Part shown: positions 47,049-57,311 of the stretch, piece after piece
Layout of the letters: the number at the start of each line of letters is the position of its first letter
Numbering within the stretch: the stretch's first letter is position 1
Notes under the pieces: generated by a model
What the model was told of the DNA's origin: nothing
What the model saw: the letters and a program-made list of their open reading frames with translations, nothing else
The model's database searches: none
Position numbers and translations under genes: made by a program
Origin: Stenocarpella maydis
Taxonomy: Eukaryota > Ascomycota > Sordariomycetes > Diaporthales > Diaporthaceae
Direction: 5' to 3'
Length of the DNA: 64,000 nucleotides
Assembly: GCA_002270565.1 (NCBI GenBank)
Contig: NQMI01000013.1
Coordinates: forward strand, 607,102 to 671,101

Positions 47049-47702
47049 TTGGGTAGGGTTATTAAGTTTTATCCTGTAAAGTCTTTCTCTATTGCTGAGT
47101 ATAAGGTTGCTTTTCTTTTTGCTATTACCTTGAAGGGTAGCGTTATTCTTATGCCTTATTCCTATTATGAAGAATATAACCTGGCTAAGGATTATAAGGT
47201 TGTAGATTTAGAGTCTACTTGCTATTGGACTTATATTTGCCTTAACCTATCTAACTGTGATATTTGAGGTCTTACTCCTGATTAGCTGAATAAGGTTACC
47301 CTAATATACTGCTAGCTGGAGGAGGAACTGAAGGCTGTAGAGGAGGAGGCTTAGCGGCTGAACGTGAGGATCCTGTGCCTTTGCAAATAGAAGCAGATGT
47401 GGTATGAGAAGATAATGCATGTAGTTTGTTAGGGCATTAATAATGTGGAGGAGTTGGAGCATATGGAGAAGGAGGAGGCTGAAGTAGAGTGGGTGTGGAT
47501 TGCCGCGCAATCCGCTAAGGCTGTGTGGAGGAGTTCCATAGAGGAGGCTAGTGGAATGGTAGCATAAGAGGCTTGGCTGCATTCTGAAGGTAAGGTTAGT
47601 ATTTTTGATTGGAGTTTCTTGATAGGTAATGGTATTAGTTGGTCTAAATTTATGGGTACTAGTAATAAAGGGGGTGTGCCTGTGGGTGGCTTGCCTAGTG
47701 CC
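47049..47702 (+). pseudogene. gypsy-associated antisense ORF, copy C
   Basis: Same frame as 33,525-34,175 and 50,955-51,612. Open from 47,049 to 47,267 (SYYEEYNLAKDYKVVDLEST, CYWTYICLNLSNCDI), then continues in the same frame through TGA/TAG codons (CGA or CAG positions) into LEEELKAVEEEA, GINNVEELEHMEKEEAEVEW and a closing stop at about 47,702. No frameshift over 650 bp. Confidence 0.65.
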
Positions 47703-48819
47703 TGATTTTATTACTAGGAATGAAATTTGTATTAATATTATCTGACTGATCCTGGTTTCTAGCTGTTTCTTAGTCTACTAGTTATATTACATTATCCTAA
47801 TCTCATTTTCTTGTGACTAGTATCTATTGGAGCGTGGGGTGTATATACTGGTATTTATTCAGGTAGTTTTTGGGCGTGACCGGTATTTAGGGTGTTGGTT
47901 AGACAGGGTGGCTGGTATTAGTGTGTCTTCTGAGGATTTAACTGGCTACTAGCCTTAGTTATTCTTATTATAACTAGTCTTTTATTAATTATTTTCCTTA
48001 TTTTAGCTATAAAGACTAGGGTTTATTATATAGCTTCATTATAATATTGGTTCATTATAGTTTATTGTATATAGGGCTCCTAGGCTGCATTCCTAGCTCT
48101 TGGGGCTGTTTCGTAGTGGTCCGCGCATGGTATTTTTTGAGTTTATTATAATAGTGGGTTAAATTTTGGGCTGGTTCCCATATGTTCTTACCGAATTATA
48201 GCCTTTTTATTTAATAAGATACTCCATTATTCCTTAGTACCATCTTAAATTTATAATATTCTCTACTTTATATTCTTTATTATATTTATTAAGGGTTTTA
48301 ATCTATATTTTAAGTTTTGTATTCTTGGGTGCTAATTCTAAGAGTAAGATATAAAAAACTGGGTATTATTTTATTCCTTTAGGTAATAAAAGTTTATAGT
48401 TAGTATTTAAGAGTTTCTTGAAATTTTAAAGGGGCTAATTCTTTTATAGTTAAGCTTATTATTGGGTTATTTGGTTTTAATGTTTTAATAAAGAAGGTAG
48501 ACCTTATCTTCCTTTTTAAGAATTAGTCCCTTAATTCTTTTTTAATTTATATATTTTATTATTTATTTTTATTTAAAACACAGTTCTGTTTAAATATCTT
48601 TCTGGATCTATCTAATTTATATTGCTCTTTATTCTGCTGATTCCGCTAGGGTATTGTCTGGTAATAATTCATAATATGCCTGAGGCTCATATCTGTAGAG
48701 TGCAAAGAAAGATAACTATTTAGTCATACTAGTAGTTATACTATTATAGGCAAATTGCACTAGTAGTAGCAGTTTAATCTAATTATCCTATAATTAGTTA
48801 ATATATTATTAAAGGTATT

Positions 48820-49388
48820 TATTAAACGGAACCGCTCAGCAGGGCGTTGGTACTCCGTGTAAGGAGTTACCCTAGACTTTCTAGCAAGGAGTTACCCTAG
48901 ACTTGCGAGTTAGGCGATTTTCGCTAAGTACGCCCAGTGCGTGCGTGACGCAAGATGAGTTTGGTGGCCGTGAGTTGATTATTTTGGCCTGTATTTGCAC
49001 CTTAATTCAGACCTCTGCATTACCCTTATTTCTTACCCAAAAAGTATATGATCTAGTGCATTGGATAGCTTGATTTCTGAAGTTTATATGTACTTAATTT
49101 GGGCATTGCTAGGGCTATGGTTGGCTAGTTGCTTGGAACTAAAGATGGTGTGTTGGAAGGGCGAATTTTCCGGCATTTGCAAATTTGCACTAGAGCCTAC
49201 CGCAGCGTGCCCAGGGGTGAGACGACGTCGGAGGGTATATAAGGAGGGATTACAGAAGCCCAACTTAATTCAATACAAAGTTGTCCAGACCATTATCGAT
49301 CGTCCCAATTCGCCTCAGAGCACCATACTGCGACCCTGCCGAAACACACACACTGAACTGAATGCTACTTGATAGCATAAATTCATCT
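48820..49388 (+). repeat. solo LTR, family 2, plus orientation
   Basis: 569 bp inverted copy of 26,074-26,648, inserted between gypsy copy C and a MULE fragment. TATA box GGTATATAAGGAGGG present. It carries two clear 21 bp units plus a diverged third (GGCGTTGGTACTCCGTGTAAGG). No convincing 5 bp target duplication. Confidence 0.75.
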
Positions 49389-50417
49389 GAATATATAAGG
49401 TAACATTTATATTAATATGAAAGATATATAGTTAGTAGCATGCCTAGGGGAATTTATGCTTAAGAGCATTAATTAGAGTAGTATTATAGTTAGTTATATA
49501 GATCGTTAGCTTATTGGCTTAATAATAGTAAAGGAGCTCATGAACTTGCTTAAGAAGCTACTAGAAGTTAGATTCCTTCTTGCTATTAATAACACCTTAG
49601 AATAAGGGCAGATTCTTCCTTATATAGGTTATATAAGTGCCTTAAAAGTATAGCATCTTCTTATTATTTATTAAGTATATATAGTTTATAGATAGGCACT
49701 ATGTAAAGTAATTCTCTTGGATTTATGCTATCTACTCATTTATATACTAGAAGATACCCATAATATTATTCTTACTATCTGTAGTAAAGCAGTACTAGTA
49801 TTCTTTCTTCTTAAGTAGATCTAATAAGGCTTATATTGGAGTATAGATTCCTTGCTTCTACTTATACTAACCTGCTAGCTAGTCCTTTATAGTATTTGAT
49901 CCTATAATTATGTTGGGATACTACCGTTAGAGTGCTAATTTGAGCTTCTTTAGCTTGGCCATTAATGCGTCTTAGGCTGTATAAGAGAGGAAATTGCGCT
50001 AGGCTTCTATTAGCTTTATCTAGCTATGCTAGGCTTTACCAACTTCTTGAGGACCGTAAGAATAGTGCTTTAGGTTGTTAATACGGAGGACCTATCTGCT
50101 AGTAGTCTTCTTAGTATAATAGGCAAGTGCTAACTAGCTGCAGTTAATCTTGATTGAAGAGGAATTTATTATTGTGGCGCTGGCGCGTTTAGTACCGCAG
50201 TAATACTATAAATAGGCATACCTAGGGCTAGAATCCTCCTTTACTATTATATAATTAGCTTGCTTTATGGCCTTATCTAAATTAGCCTTAAGCTCTTTAT
50301 AGGTGTTATATCTATTATGGAAAAATTTCAGGTAGTTAGGAGGTCGGGAAAGTGCTGGAAATTAGTTATTTGTAGTAGTAATTAGGTAGTTCTAGGTGTG
50401 ATAATCTACCTGCTATT
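49389..50417 (-). mobile_element. second MULE transposase fragment
   Basis: Minus-strand reading parallels the element at 8,929-11,926: NYLKFFHNRYNTYKELKANL (near 50,290-50,350), KQGIYTPI, LPLFQGVINSKKESNF (near 49,560-49,610) in the same order and spacing. Truncated on the left by the family 2 LTR and on the right by gypsy copy D. Only the N-terminal half of the transposase is present. Confidence 0.75.
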
Positions 50418-50860
50418 TGTAATGATCAAAGGGTTTCCGAGTACATTAAACCCGAAAGATCAAGGGTTTATGTTCGGAATACATTGTTAGGCGGTTGTTA
50501 AGCAATATTGTTGACTAACAATAATTACTAGCTGTGAGGCTATCCAATGTCGGGATTGAATACTTAGATTGATGACTGAAGAGTCTGTCCTATGAAAGCT
50601 ATCTAATGCGGTAATAACCATATCCTTATATATTCTGACTCTTCATCCATTATCAATAGTATCAATGATGATCCTATTAATTGAGTATTACTTGATGGAA
50701 TTGATATTAATTCCATCGATCGTGGTGGGTCCCTGACCCTAACCCTGATAAGGTAGCGTTGCTAATCGGATCAGGCAGGGCGCTCCTTTTGAGGGTTACT
50801 TCCGACCTGCGGGGTTGTCTTCTGTGGTAGTTAGCCGCTAATGTGTGTTAGCCTATAATA
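50418..50860 (-). repeat. gypsy LTR, copy D (3' LTR)
   Basis: 443 bp, TGTAATGATC...TATAATA; contains CCCTGACCCTAACCCTG near 50,731-50,748. Confidence 0.85.
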
Positions 50861-50954
50861 CTATCTCTCTTCTTGCTTCTTTTGTCCTCAAAAGTATTCT
50901 GTAAGTTATTTTCGCTTATCCGCGTTCTCATTCACTCCTTTCTAATTCATTATA

Positions 50955-51612
50955 TTAGGTAGGGTTACTAAGTCTCATCTTACAAAATTCTTTTCCATTG
51001 CCAAGCATAAGGCCGCCCTTCTTTTTGCTATTACCTTAAAGGGTAGCATTATTCTTATCCTTATTCTTATTGTAAAGAGTATAATCTAGCTAAGGACTAC
51101 AAGGTTGCAGATCTAGAATTTATTTGCTATTAGACCTGTGTTTACCTTAATTTATCCAACTATAATATCTAAGGTCTTACTTCTAGTTAGTTAAATAAGG
51201 TTACCCTGATATATTATCGATTAGAGGAAGAGCTGGAGGCTATAGAGGAGGAGGCCTAACGGCTGAATGCAAGAATTCTGCGCCTTTATAAGTAGAAGCG
51301 GTTGTAGTATGAGAAGATGATATATGTAGTTCGTTAGGGTATTAATAATGTAGAGGAGTTGGAGTGGGTAGAAAAGGAGGAGGCTAAAGCAGAGTGGAGG
51401 CGGATTGCCGAGTAGTCTGCTGAGGTTATTCGCTGAAGTTCTACTAAGGAGGCTGGTGGGATGGTAGTGCAGGAGGCGTAGTTGCATTCTGAGGGTGAAG
51501 TAGGAGTTTTTAACTGGAGTTCCCTGATGGGTGATAGTACTAATTAGTCTAAATTTATAGGTACTAGTAATAAGGGTAGTAAAGAAAATGCACCTATGGG
51601 TAGCTCGTCTTA
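50955..51612 (+). pseudogene. gypsy-associated antisense ORF, copy D
   Basis: Third copy of the frame at 33,525 and 47,049: IAKHKAALLFAITLKGS, a short indel near 51,060, then LAKDYKVADLE, LEEELEAIEEEA, GINNVEELEWVEKEEAKAEW and SSLMGDS, with RIP-type stops. Confidence 0.55.
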
Positions 51613-51925
51613 GTGCCTGATTCTTATTACTGGGAATGGAACTTATTTGATTGTTGTCTGACTGGTCCTGGCTTTTAATTATTCCTATTGTGATTAGTCT
51701 CTTGTTGGTTGTTTTCCTTATTTTAGTTGTGAAGTCTGGGGTTTGTTATATAGTTTCGTTATAATGTTGGTTTGTTGTAGCTTATTGTGTGTGGGGTTTT
51801 TAGGCCGCGTTTTTAGTTTCTAGGACTATTCTATAGTGGTCCGCGCATAGTACTTTTTGAGTTCATTATAATAGTGGGTTAAGTTTTAGGCCGGTTCCTA
51901 TATGTTTTCACTAGAGTTATAAGCT

Positions 51926-53005
51926 CAGTGCATAACATCCTTAGCCTTAACACCCCCCCCCCGGTCTACACCTTGTCACATGTGCAAGCTACGACAACAT
52001 GGGGTTCAGAACCTATGAGATATAACGCGGGGCACCCGAAGGGTCTGCGGTGCGTTTAGCGATGCCGTGATGGTATCCGGCCTTGACTGCATTAGTGTTG
52101 TCTCTATATACGGTCGAGGAGGCTCGCAGATCGACAGCCTCGGCGTGCGATTCGAGGACGACCAAAGTCTCGCGGAGCACGGCGGCAGTGGAGCTAACAC
52201 ATAAGACCTACGTCTCTGAGCAGGTGAATACTGGGTTGAGGCACAACCTGGGTAAAGGGAGAAAAAAGAACAAGAATTGTATAGGGCACTTGCGAGAAAG
52301 AAAGAGTAGGGGCCGTACCATGGAGATAGGAGTTAGGACCAGCGGCTGCCGTACCTTCAACGCTCCAGGTGGCCGGGCGTTCGTTGGTATGTATGGTGAG
52401 AGCGGTGTCGGAATTGACTCTGTTGGCCTTATCAATTGATTTGAATGAATACCTAGGCATCTGAATGCTACGAAGGCCAGGAAGGGAGCAAAGGCAGAAA
52501 GGTGGGTACGAAAGGATAATAAATTACACCCAGAGAAACTGGAGACTGAACTATTTATTTCTTGTAGTGATTCGGCGCCAATCCGGTAAACAGTGTGGTT
52601 TGCGTGTGAGTTGCAGAGGAAAGCGAGTCTCGTGGTGACGGGTTTAAGGCGATGAAATGGCCGAGGATGATATAATAATCCCGGTACGCCAAAATAGTGT
52701 ACCAAACTACATTGCATTTAGAATGCCGTGACAACAATCGCCGTTGGCGATTGACTGTTAAAGTTTTGCCAGCCGACTTGCCACAAATTTTATTTTGTCA
52801 GAAGCTCTAAATACACTGCGTCTCCGAGAATCGTTATGCCGGCCACCGGAGGCTTAATTAACATAAATCATGTCATCATGGACTGACATCCTGCTGACAT
52901 CTGGACTGCACGACGTCCGGCTTCGCCTATATCAAGCGGAACTGCATGCCCCGCGCCTTTTGGCCTTTCGTCATCTGTCTTGTTCTTCCCAGTCCTTCCT
53001 TCATC
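51926..53005. other. intergenic, right border of island; promoter of FAD gene
   Basis: GC content returns. A poly-C run lies at about 51,952-51,962. Minus-strand text at 52,010-52,200 (ETLVVLESHAEAVDLRASS) is protein-like but has no supported gene structure. A TATA-like CCTATATCAAG lies at 52,926-52,936, about 75 bp before the chosen start of the FAD gene. Confidence 0.45.
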
Positions 53006-54394
53006 ATGCGCCGTCTACGCCAACTGGCCCTCTTGGCCGCCGTTCCCGCTCTCATCTCGGCGCTATACTCAACCGTCCACGATGTGCTAGTTGTCGGCGG
53101 TGGCTCGAGTGGAACCTACTCGGCGGTTCGCCTGCAGCAGCTCGGGCTAAGGGTTGCGCTGGTCGAGAAGGAGTGCAGGTTGGGCGGGCATACTAACACG
53201 TATCACGACCTAGCGACCGGCGGTACTTTTGATTACGGCACGATGAACCTCGTCAACACGTCGACTGTCCGTAACTTCTTCGCCAGCCTCGACGTGGGCC
53301 TCGCGCCGGTCGTCTCACGCGGCGGGGAAAAGGCCGTCGACTTCCGCAACGGCGTCGAGGGCCCAGCCTGGCCGGTCGTGAACCCGGACGACTCGGCCGC
53401 CGCTCTCGCCAAGTACAAGCAGATTCTCGCGCAGTATCCAGACAGCTTCTTCCGCGGTTACCATTTGCCCGATCCCATCCCAGACGACCTCCTTATGCCC
53501 TGGGGTGACTTCTTGGAGAAATATGACCTCGGCGCACTGGCCTATGACGGCTTCCTGCAATTCCAGGGTGTGGGCAACATCCTTGCCCAGCCCACGCTAT
53601 ACATTATGAAGCTGTTCAACCCCATGCAACTCGCCGCCCGCCAGGACAACCTAAAGATTACCAAGGCCAACCACAACATGCAGGCGCTCTGGGACGCTGC
53701 GCAGGATAAACTGGGCGCCGACGCCATCATCTGCGCCAACATCACCAGTATCACCCGCAGCCCCGAGGGTGTGGGCCTGACCGCCAAGACACCTCAAGGC
53801 GTGACGAACCTCCGCGCGAAGAAGCTCATAATTACCATTCCACCCACTGTTCCCCTGCTCTGTCCGTTCCTTAGCCTCACAGCTGAGGAGGACAGCCTCT
53901 TCTCACGCTTCAACAATAGCTACTACTGGAATGCCGTCGTGGCCAACACCGGGTTCCCCGAAAATGTTTCTATCTATGACTACAACACCAAGGCACTGTT
54001 TCACGTCCCAACTCTTCCGGGGGTGTACTACTTCAGGTCCGAAATTTCCAGCCTCTTCTCGCTCCAGTATTCCGCGCCAGAATTTGTGCCGGACGAGGGC
54101 TTTCTATCGGATATTCTCCAGGCTGTTGCTGCCATTCGCAACACGCTGAAGTTACCTCTGCCACAAACAAATACCACGATTACGGCCTGGAACAATCACT
54201 CCCCGTTTCAACTAACGGTTTCCATCAACGACATCAAGGAGGGCTTCTATAAGCATTTCACTGCTCTACAGGGCAAGACAAATACGTTCTGGACGGGAGC
54301 AAGCTGGAGTTCCGGCAGTACGAGTACGATTTGGGATTTCACTGAGCAGGAGATCATACCTGCAGTTTACCAAAGCATAAGTAGCTCAGCCTAG
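53006..54394 (+). CDS. secreted FAD-dependent oxidoreductase (beta-cyclopiazonate dehydrogenase-like)
   Basis: Intronless, 462 aa from the Met at 53,006; the frame also has a Met at 52,946, but the later one gives a clean signal peptide (MRRLRQLALLAAVPALISAL) and sits at a normal distance from the TATA-like box. The mature protein starts with a Rossmann FAD motif VLVVGGGSSGTYSAVRL, followed by VEKECRLGGHTNTYHD (the GG doublet of flavin amine oxidases) and FDYGTMN. The C-terminal FAD-contacting segment is FWTGASWSSGSTSTIWDF. Related fungal proteins include the flavin oxidase of cyclopiazonic acid biosynthesis and other oxidases that form C-C or C-N bonds oxidatively; the exact reaction here cannot be read from sequence. 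First gene of the putative cluster, convergent with the P450. Confidence 0.85.
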   Translation: MRRLRQLALLAAVPALISALYSTVHDVLVVGGGSSGTYSAVRLQQLGLRVALVEKECRLGGHTNTYHDLATGGTFDYGTMNLVNTSTVRNFFASLDVGLAPVVSRGGEKAVDFRNGVEGPAWPVVNPDDSAAALAKYKQILAQYPDSFFRGYHLPDPIPDDLLMPWGDFLEKYDLGALAYDGFLQFQGVGNILAQPTLYIMKLFNPMQLAARQDNLKITKANHNMQALWDAAQDKLGADAIICANITSITRSPEGVGLTAKTPQGVTNLRAKKLIITIPPTVPLLCPFLSLTAEEDSLFSRFNNSYYWNAVVANTGFPENVSIYDYNTKALFHVPTLPGVYYFRSEISSLFSLQYSAPEFVPDEGFLSDILQAVAAIRNTLKLPLPQTNTTITAWNNHSPFQLTVSINDIKEGFYKHFTALQGKTNTFWTGASWSSGSTSTIWDFTEQEIIPAVYQSISSSA

Positions 54395-55215
54395 CCTCGA
54401 TAAGAACTGATAAGTCTATGGGTGGCGGATTGCTTCTCGAGGACAAGCAGTGTGAGTATGTGTGGCACGCAAAACCAGCTGCCAGTGTACAGTGCACCGG
54501 CTACACCTATATCTCGCGACAGTTTGCTATGAGAAATATTCATATAATGGCATCTGCTTTATTTCACACCAAAATAGCCTTCCCTTTACAAAACTAACAG
54601 TATCAGTTACTCAGTTGAACATCTCAAGGTGTGCCTAGCGGAACTTATAAGTGAAATTAATATATATATTTTTTCATATCCTTCATCGTTATACTACCAT
54701 TTAATGCCAGCATACAACGCAGCGCTGTTTTATTATTAGCAACAGTTTTAGATTCCGTAAGGCGGCATAAAGATGCAGCATATACTGAATCCCAGGCTCA
54801 AGCAGACCAGCTAGAGTGATCTTTCTCATTGCTCGTCTGACGTCTATGAAAGAAGCTCACCACTAACAACACCAGAACAATATTACTGAAAATGTTCCAG
54901 GCACGCGAGAACTAATTCGAATTTCCAACAACCGCGTCCCCCCTTGTACTTTTTCCGATGCTCTTATAACAGCTAGAGCTTTATCGGAGTCTTGGCTACG
55001 AGGCCACTGTCACATCACAATTCAGAACTCAACCGGTCGAGCTTTCTAGCTACAATGACGGTGACAGAGACAAGGTCAGGCTCCGCATTCGATTTGCAAT
55101 ATATGTGCTTTGTCTTGTCTCTTCGTCTGTGACATGACCTGCGAAGATGACTTTATCAAATTCACTTACTCGTATCTAGCTTGAGTACTCTAGTCACATC
55201 TGCAACCTGAAGATG
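54395..55215. other. intergenic between convergent genes
   Basis: About 820 bp, partly AT-rich (54,620-54,780). No ORF of note. Confidence 0.5.
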
Positions 55216-56736
55216 TCACCACTCTATGTCGATGTGGTGGCCTTTGATATCGCCATTGAACCACTGGATAACCTCTATCCGTTCTTCACTTGTCCAAGCT
55301 CCCTCGAGGACTTCACTATCGACGACCGCTGCCACTGTCTCCAACAGCTGTTGCATGGCCAGGTTCTTGCCCAGGCAGGCGCGCAGGCCCGCCCCGAAAG
55401 CAATCAGGCTTCTTTCCATGTGTGGGCGGTACAGGCCGCAGTTCATCTCGTCGTCGATCCACCGCTCCGGCCGGAAGAGAAAAGGGTCGGGGAAGACGGC
55501 GGGGTCGTGGTGGAGGACATAGGCCGCGCAGCCAACGACCGCGCCGGCGGGGATCGGGATGCCGTCGACCGTCAGGCTTGTGCCGCGCGGGACAACTCGT
55601 GTCAGCCTTGTAGGGTTCGCCATCCCCAGACGCAGCCCCTCCTTGACGCACGCGCGCAGGAACGGGACGTCGGGCTTTCTGCTGTCGTCCCCCGTGGGCG
55701 ATGCGGCGCGGATGTCGCGGAGGAGACGGGCGCGGGCCTCTTTGTTCTGCGTCAGGTGGAAGAGGGTGGTGGCCAGCATGACGGCGGTCGAATCGCCGCC
55801 TGCAAACAAGATGGCTTCGCTTTGCACTGTGGCCTCTGGGAACGATATACCTGCTTTGAGGAGACGATCCTGGTAGTAATCGGTATTCTTTCCTCCCTTG
55901 GCTCCCTTCATAACTCGGTCCATGAACTTCTGAATCCTCGCAAATGACTTGTCCACTTTGTCACTGTGGCTAACCTTCTGGGAAACCGAGTAGACAAGTT
56001 TGAAAACAGCGTGGGGGAGTAACGAGAAGCGAGCAAACGCCACGATGGCGTGTATAAACTCGTTGGCGCTGAGTTTCGCATCCGAAGCCTGCTGTTCAGC
56101 TAGGCTAAGATGTGCTTGCTCGGTCAACCCACCAAACGGTTGGCCCAGCACACAGTCAGAGACCACATCGATAGAGAGCTTCGCACAGAGATCCAGAATA
56201 TCGGTCTTGATCCTTGCTTGCCGAAATGCGGAGAGCTGGCTCAAGAAGTCCGCCACGTGTCGTCCAATGCCGCCATGGGCGCTACTTTCTTCTCGTAGCC
56301 TTGCAGTCGCAAATAGCGGCGCGACTGCCTTGGCTCTCGCATCACGGTAGGCTGTGTCAATGGAGGAGAATATTGACACTACCGGCCCCATGTTGAAATT
56401 TTTGTACCGGGCATCCTTAGGGAACCCGCCGCCCGCAATGTAGATGTCCCGAACGGCATTGCTGTCGGCCACCGAAACGGCATTGGGGCCTATTCGGAGG
56501 ACCTTAGTCTTGTACGTTTCATGGTATCTCCGTATTACGCTGCCCTCAATGCCAAGATAGCAAATAACGTGAAGAAAGATGGACGAAACGGCAGCAAAGG
56601 GTGGCCCTGGCACATGAGCGAGGGGGTGGAAGTACAGTCGGTATATCGACGGAGCCAGAACCAGGAAAAAGACGACGACTGCTGATTCAAACATATTGAA
56701 AGGGAAAATGAGAACGGCAACCTCTGTTGGGGTCAT
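55216..56736 (-). CDS. cytochrome P450 monooxygenase
   Basis: Intronless, 506 aa, ER-anchored by an N-terminal hydrophobic helix (MFESAVVVFFLVLAPSIYRL) and followed by HPLAHVPGPP. I-helix ILFAGGDSTAVMLATTL (AGGDST in place of AGxDTT), ExxR as KEGLRL, PERW (FRPERWIDD) and heme loop FGAGLRACLGKNLA with the Cys ligand. All key P450 motifs are present, so it should be active. It transcribes away from the methyltransferase gene; the 575 bp between them is a shared promoter. Probable role: hydroxylation or oxidative coupling of the cluster product. Unlike most fungal P450 genes it has no introns. Confidence 0.93.
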   Translation of the reverse strand: MTPTEVAVLIFPFNMFESAVVVFFLVLAPSIYRLYFHPLAHVPGPPFAAVSSIFLHVICYLGIEGSVIRRYHETYKTKVLRIGPNAVSVADSNAVRDIYIAGGGFPKDARYKNFNMGPVVSIFSSIDTAYRDARAKAVAPLFATARLREESSAHGGIGRHVADFLSQLSAFRQARIKTDILDLCAKLSIDVVSDCVLGQPFGGLTEQAHLSLAEQQASDAKLSANEFIHAIVAFARFSLLPHAVFKLVYSVSQKVSHSDKVDKSFARIQKFMDRVMKGAKGGKNTDYYQDRLLKAGISFPEATVQSEAILFAGGDSTAVMLATTLFHLTQNKEARARLLRDIRAASPTGDDSRKPDVPFLRACVKEGLRLGMANPTRLTRVVPRGTSLTVDGIPIPAGAVVGCAAYVLHHDPAVFPDPFLFRPERWIDDEMNCGLYRPHMERSLIAFGAGLRACLGKNLAMQQLLETVAAVVDSEVLEGAWTSEERIEVIQWFNGDIKGHHIDIEW

Positions 56737-57311
56737 ATTACCAGAAGATTGCCTACATTTGAATCGAGTTTATTTGTAGCAGAACACCTAATTGTGGATA
56801 TTCAATATTTCTATAGATCTTTGTTTATTGTATGAAATCGGGGGGGGAAGTCCTTGACTGGCTTAGTTTGTAGCTGCCGGGGCTTGAGCAGGTCACGTCA
56901 ACCCCCGGTTGAGATGGAGTTGACATCGTGGTCAGGTTGTCGAGCTTTCCGAGGGTATGGGTGAGACTTGGGCTGCTAGGACCTACGTATAACCTGGGCA
57001 CAAAAACAACCTCGCAGGTTGATGTGGATGGAAAATGCTGAGTCAGTACATGGGCCAAATCCATGCGAAACAGCCCCTTAGGTACATGTCTACCCGGTGT
57101 CGGATGGAGCTTACTCAGTGACCCGAGTCCGCGCATTGCACCGCATATCGAGCGCTAGCTGTTTACAGCTACTGCTTGACTTGATTCAGAATATGGCGAC
57201 GACAAATTATATTGAAGAGGGCAGGGACGAATTAGATGGAACACCGATATTTCGTACTTCTGGAAATCCGTACATCGTCTGCACGTCGGTCCTTGCCAGC
57301 ATCCTCTCAAG
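56737..57311. promoter_or_regulatory. divergent promoter, P450 / O-methyltransferase
   Basis: 575 bp between two genes transcribed outwards. Contains a plus-strand ATG at 57,194 with a short frame ending before 57,312, a possible upstream ORF of the methyltransferase. No binding site is claimed. Confidence 0.6.

Larger units (their letters stand above)
46509..48819 (-). mobile_element. Ty3/gypsy copy C (3' part, chromovirus)
   Basis: 3' LTR 46,509-46,951, polypurine tract, antisense ORF region (47,049-47,705), then on the minus strand a chromodomain end (TWEPAQNLTHYYNKLKKYH, about 48,125-48,185) and the integrase C-terminal domain (VYLLYKNIKTK and KLNYKRIGPFKI, about 48,380-48,500), with upstream integrase running to 48,819 where a family 2 LTR cuts it. 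The chromodomain places the family in the chromoviruses. Confidence 0.8.
50418..51925 (-). mobile_element. Ty3/gypsy copy D (3' end only)
   Basis: 3' LTR 50,418-50,860, polypurine tract, antisense ORF region (50,955-51,612), then the chromodomain C-terminal stretch (about 51,840-51,905; same GGTCCGCGCA...AGTTCATTATAATAGTGGG text as copy C). Similarity ends at about 51,925, which is the right border of the transposon island. Confidence 0.75.
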
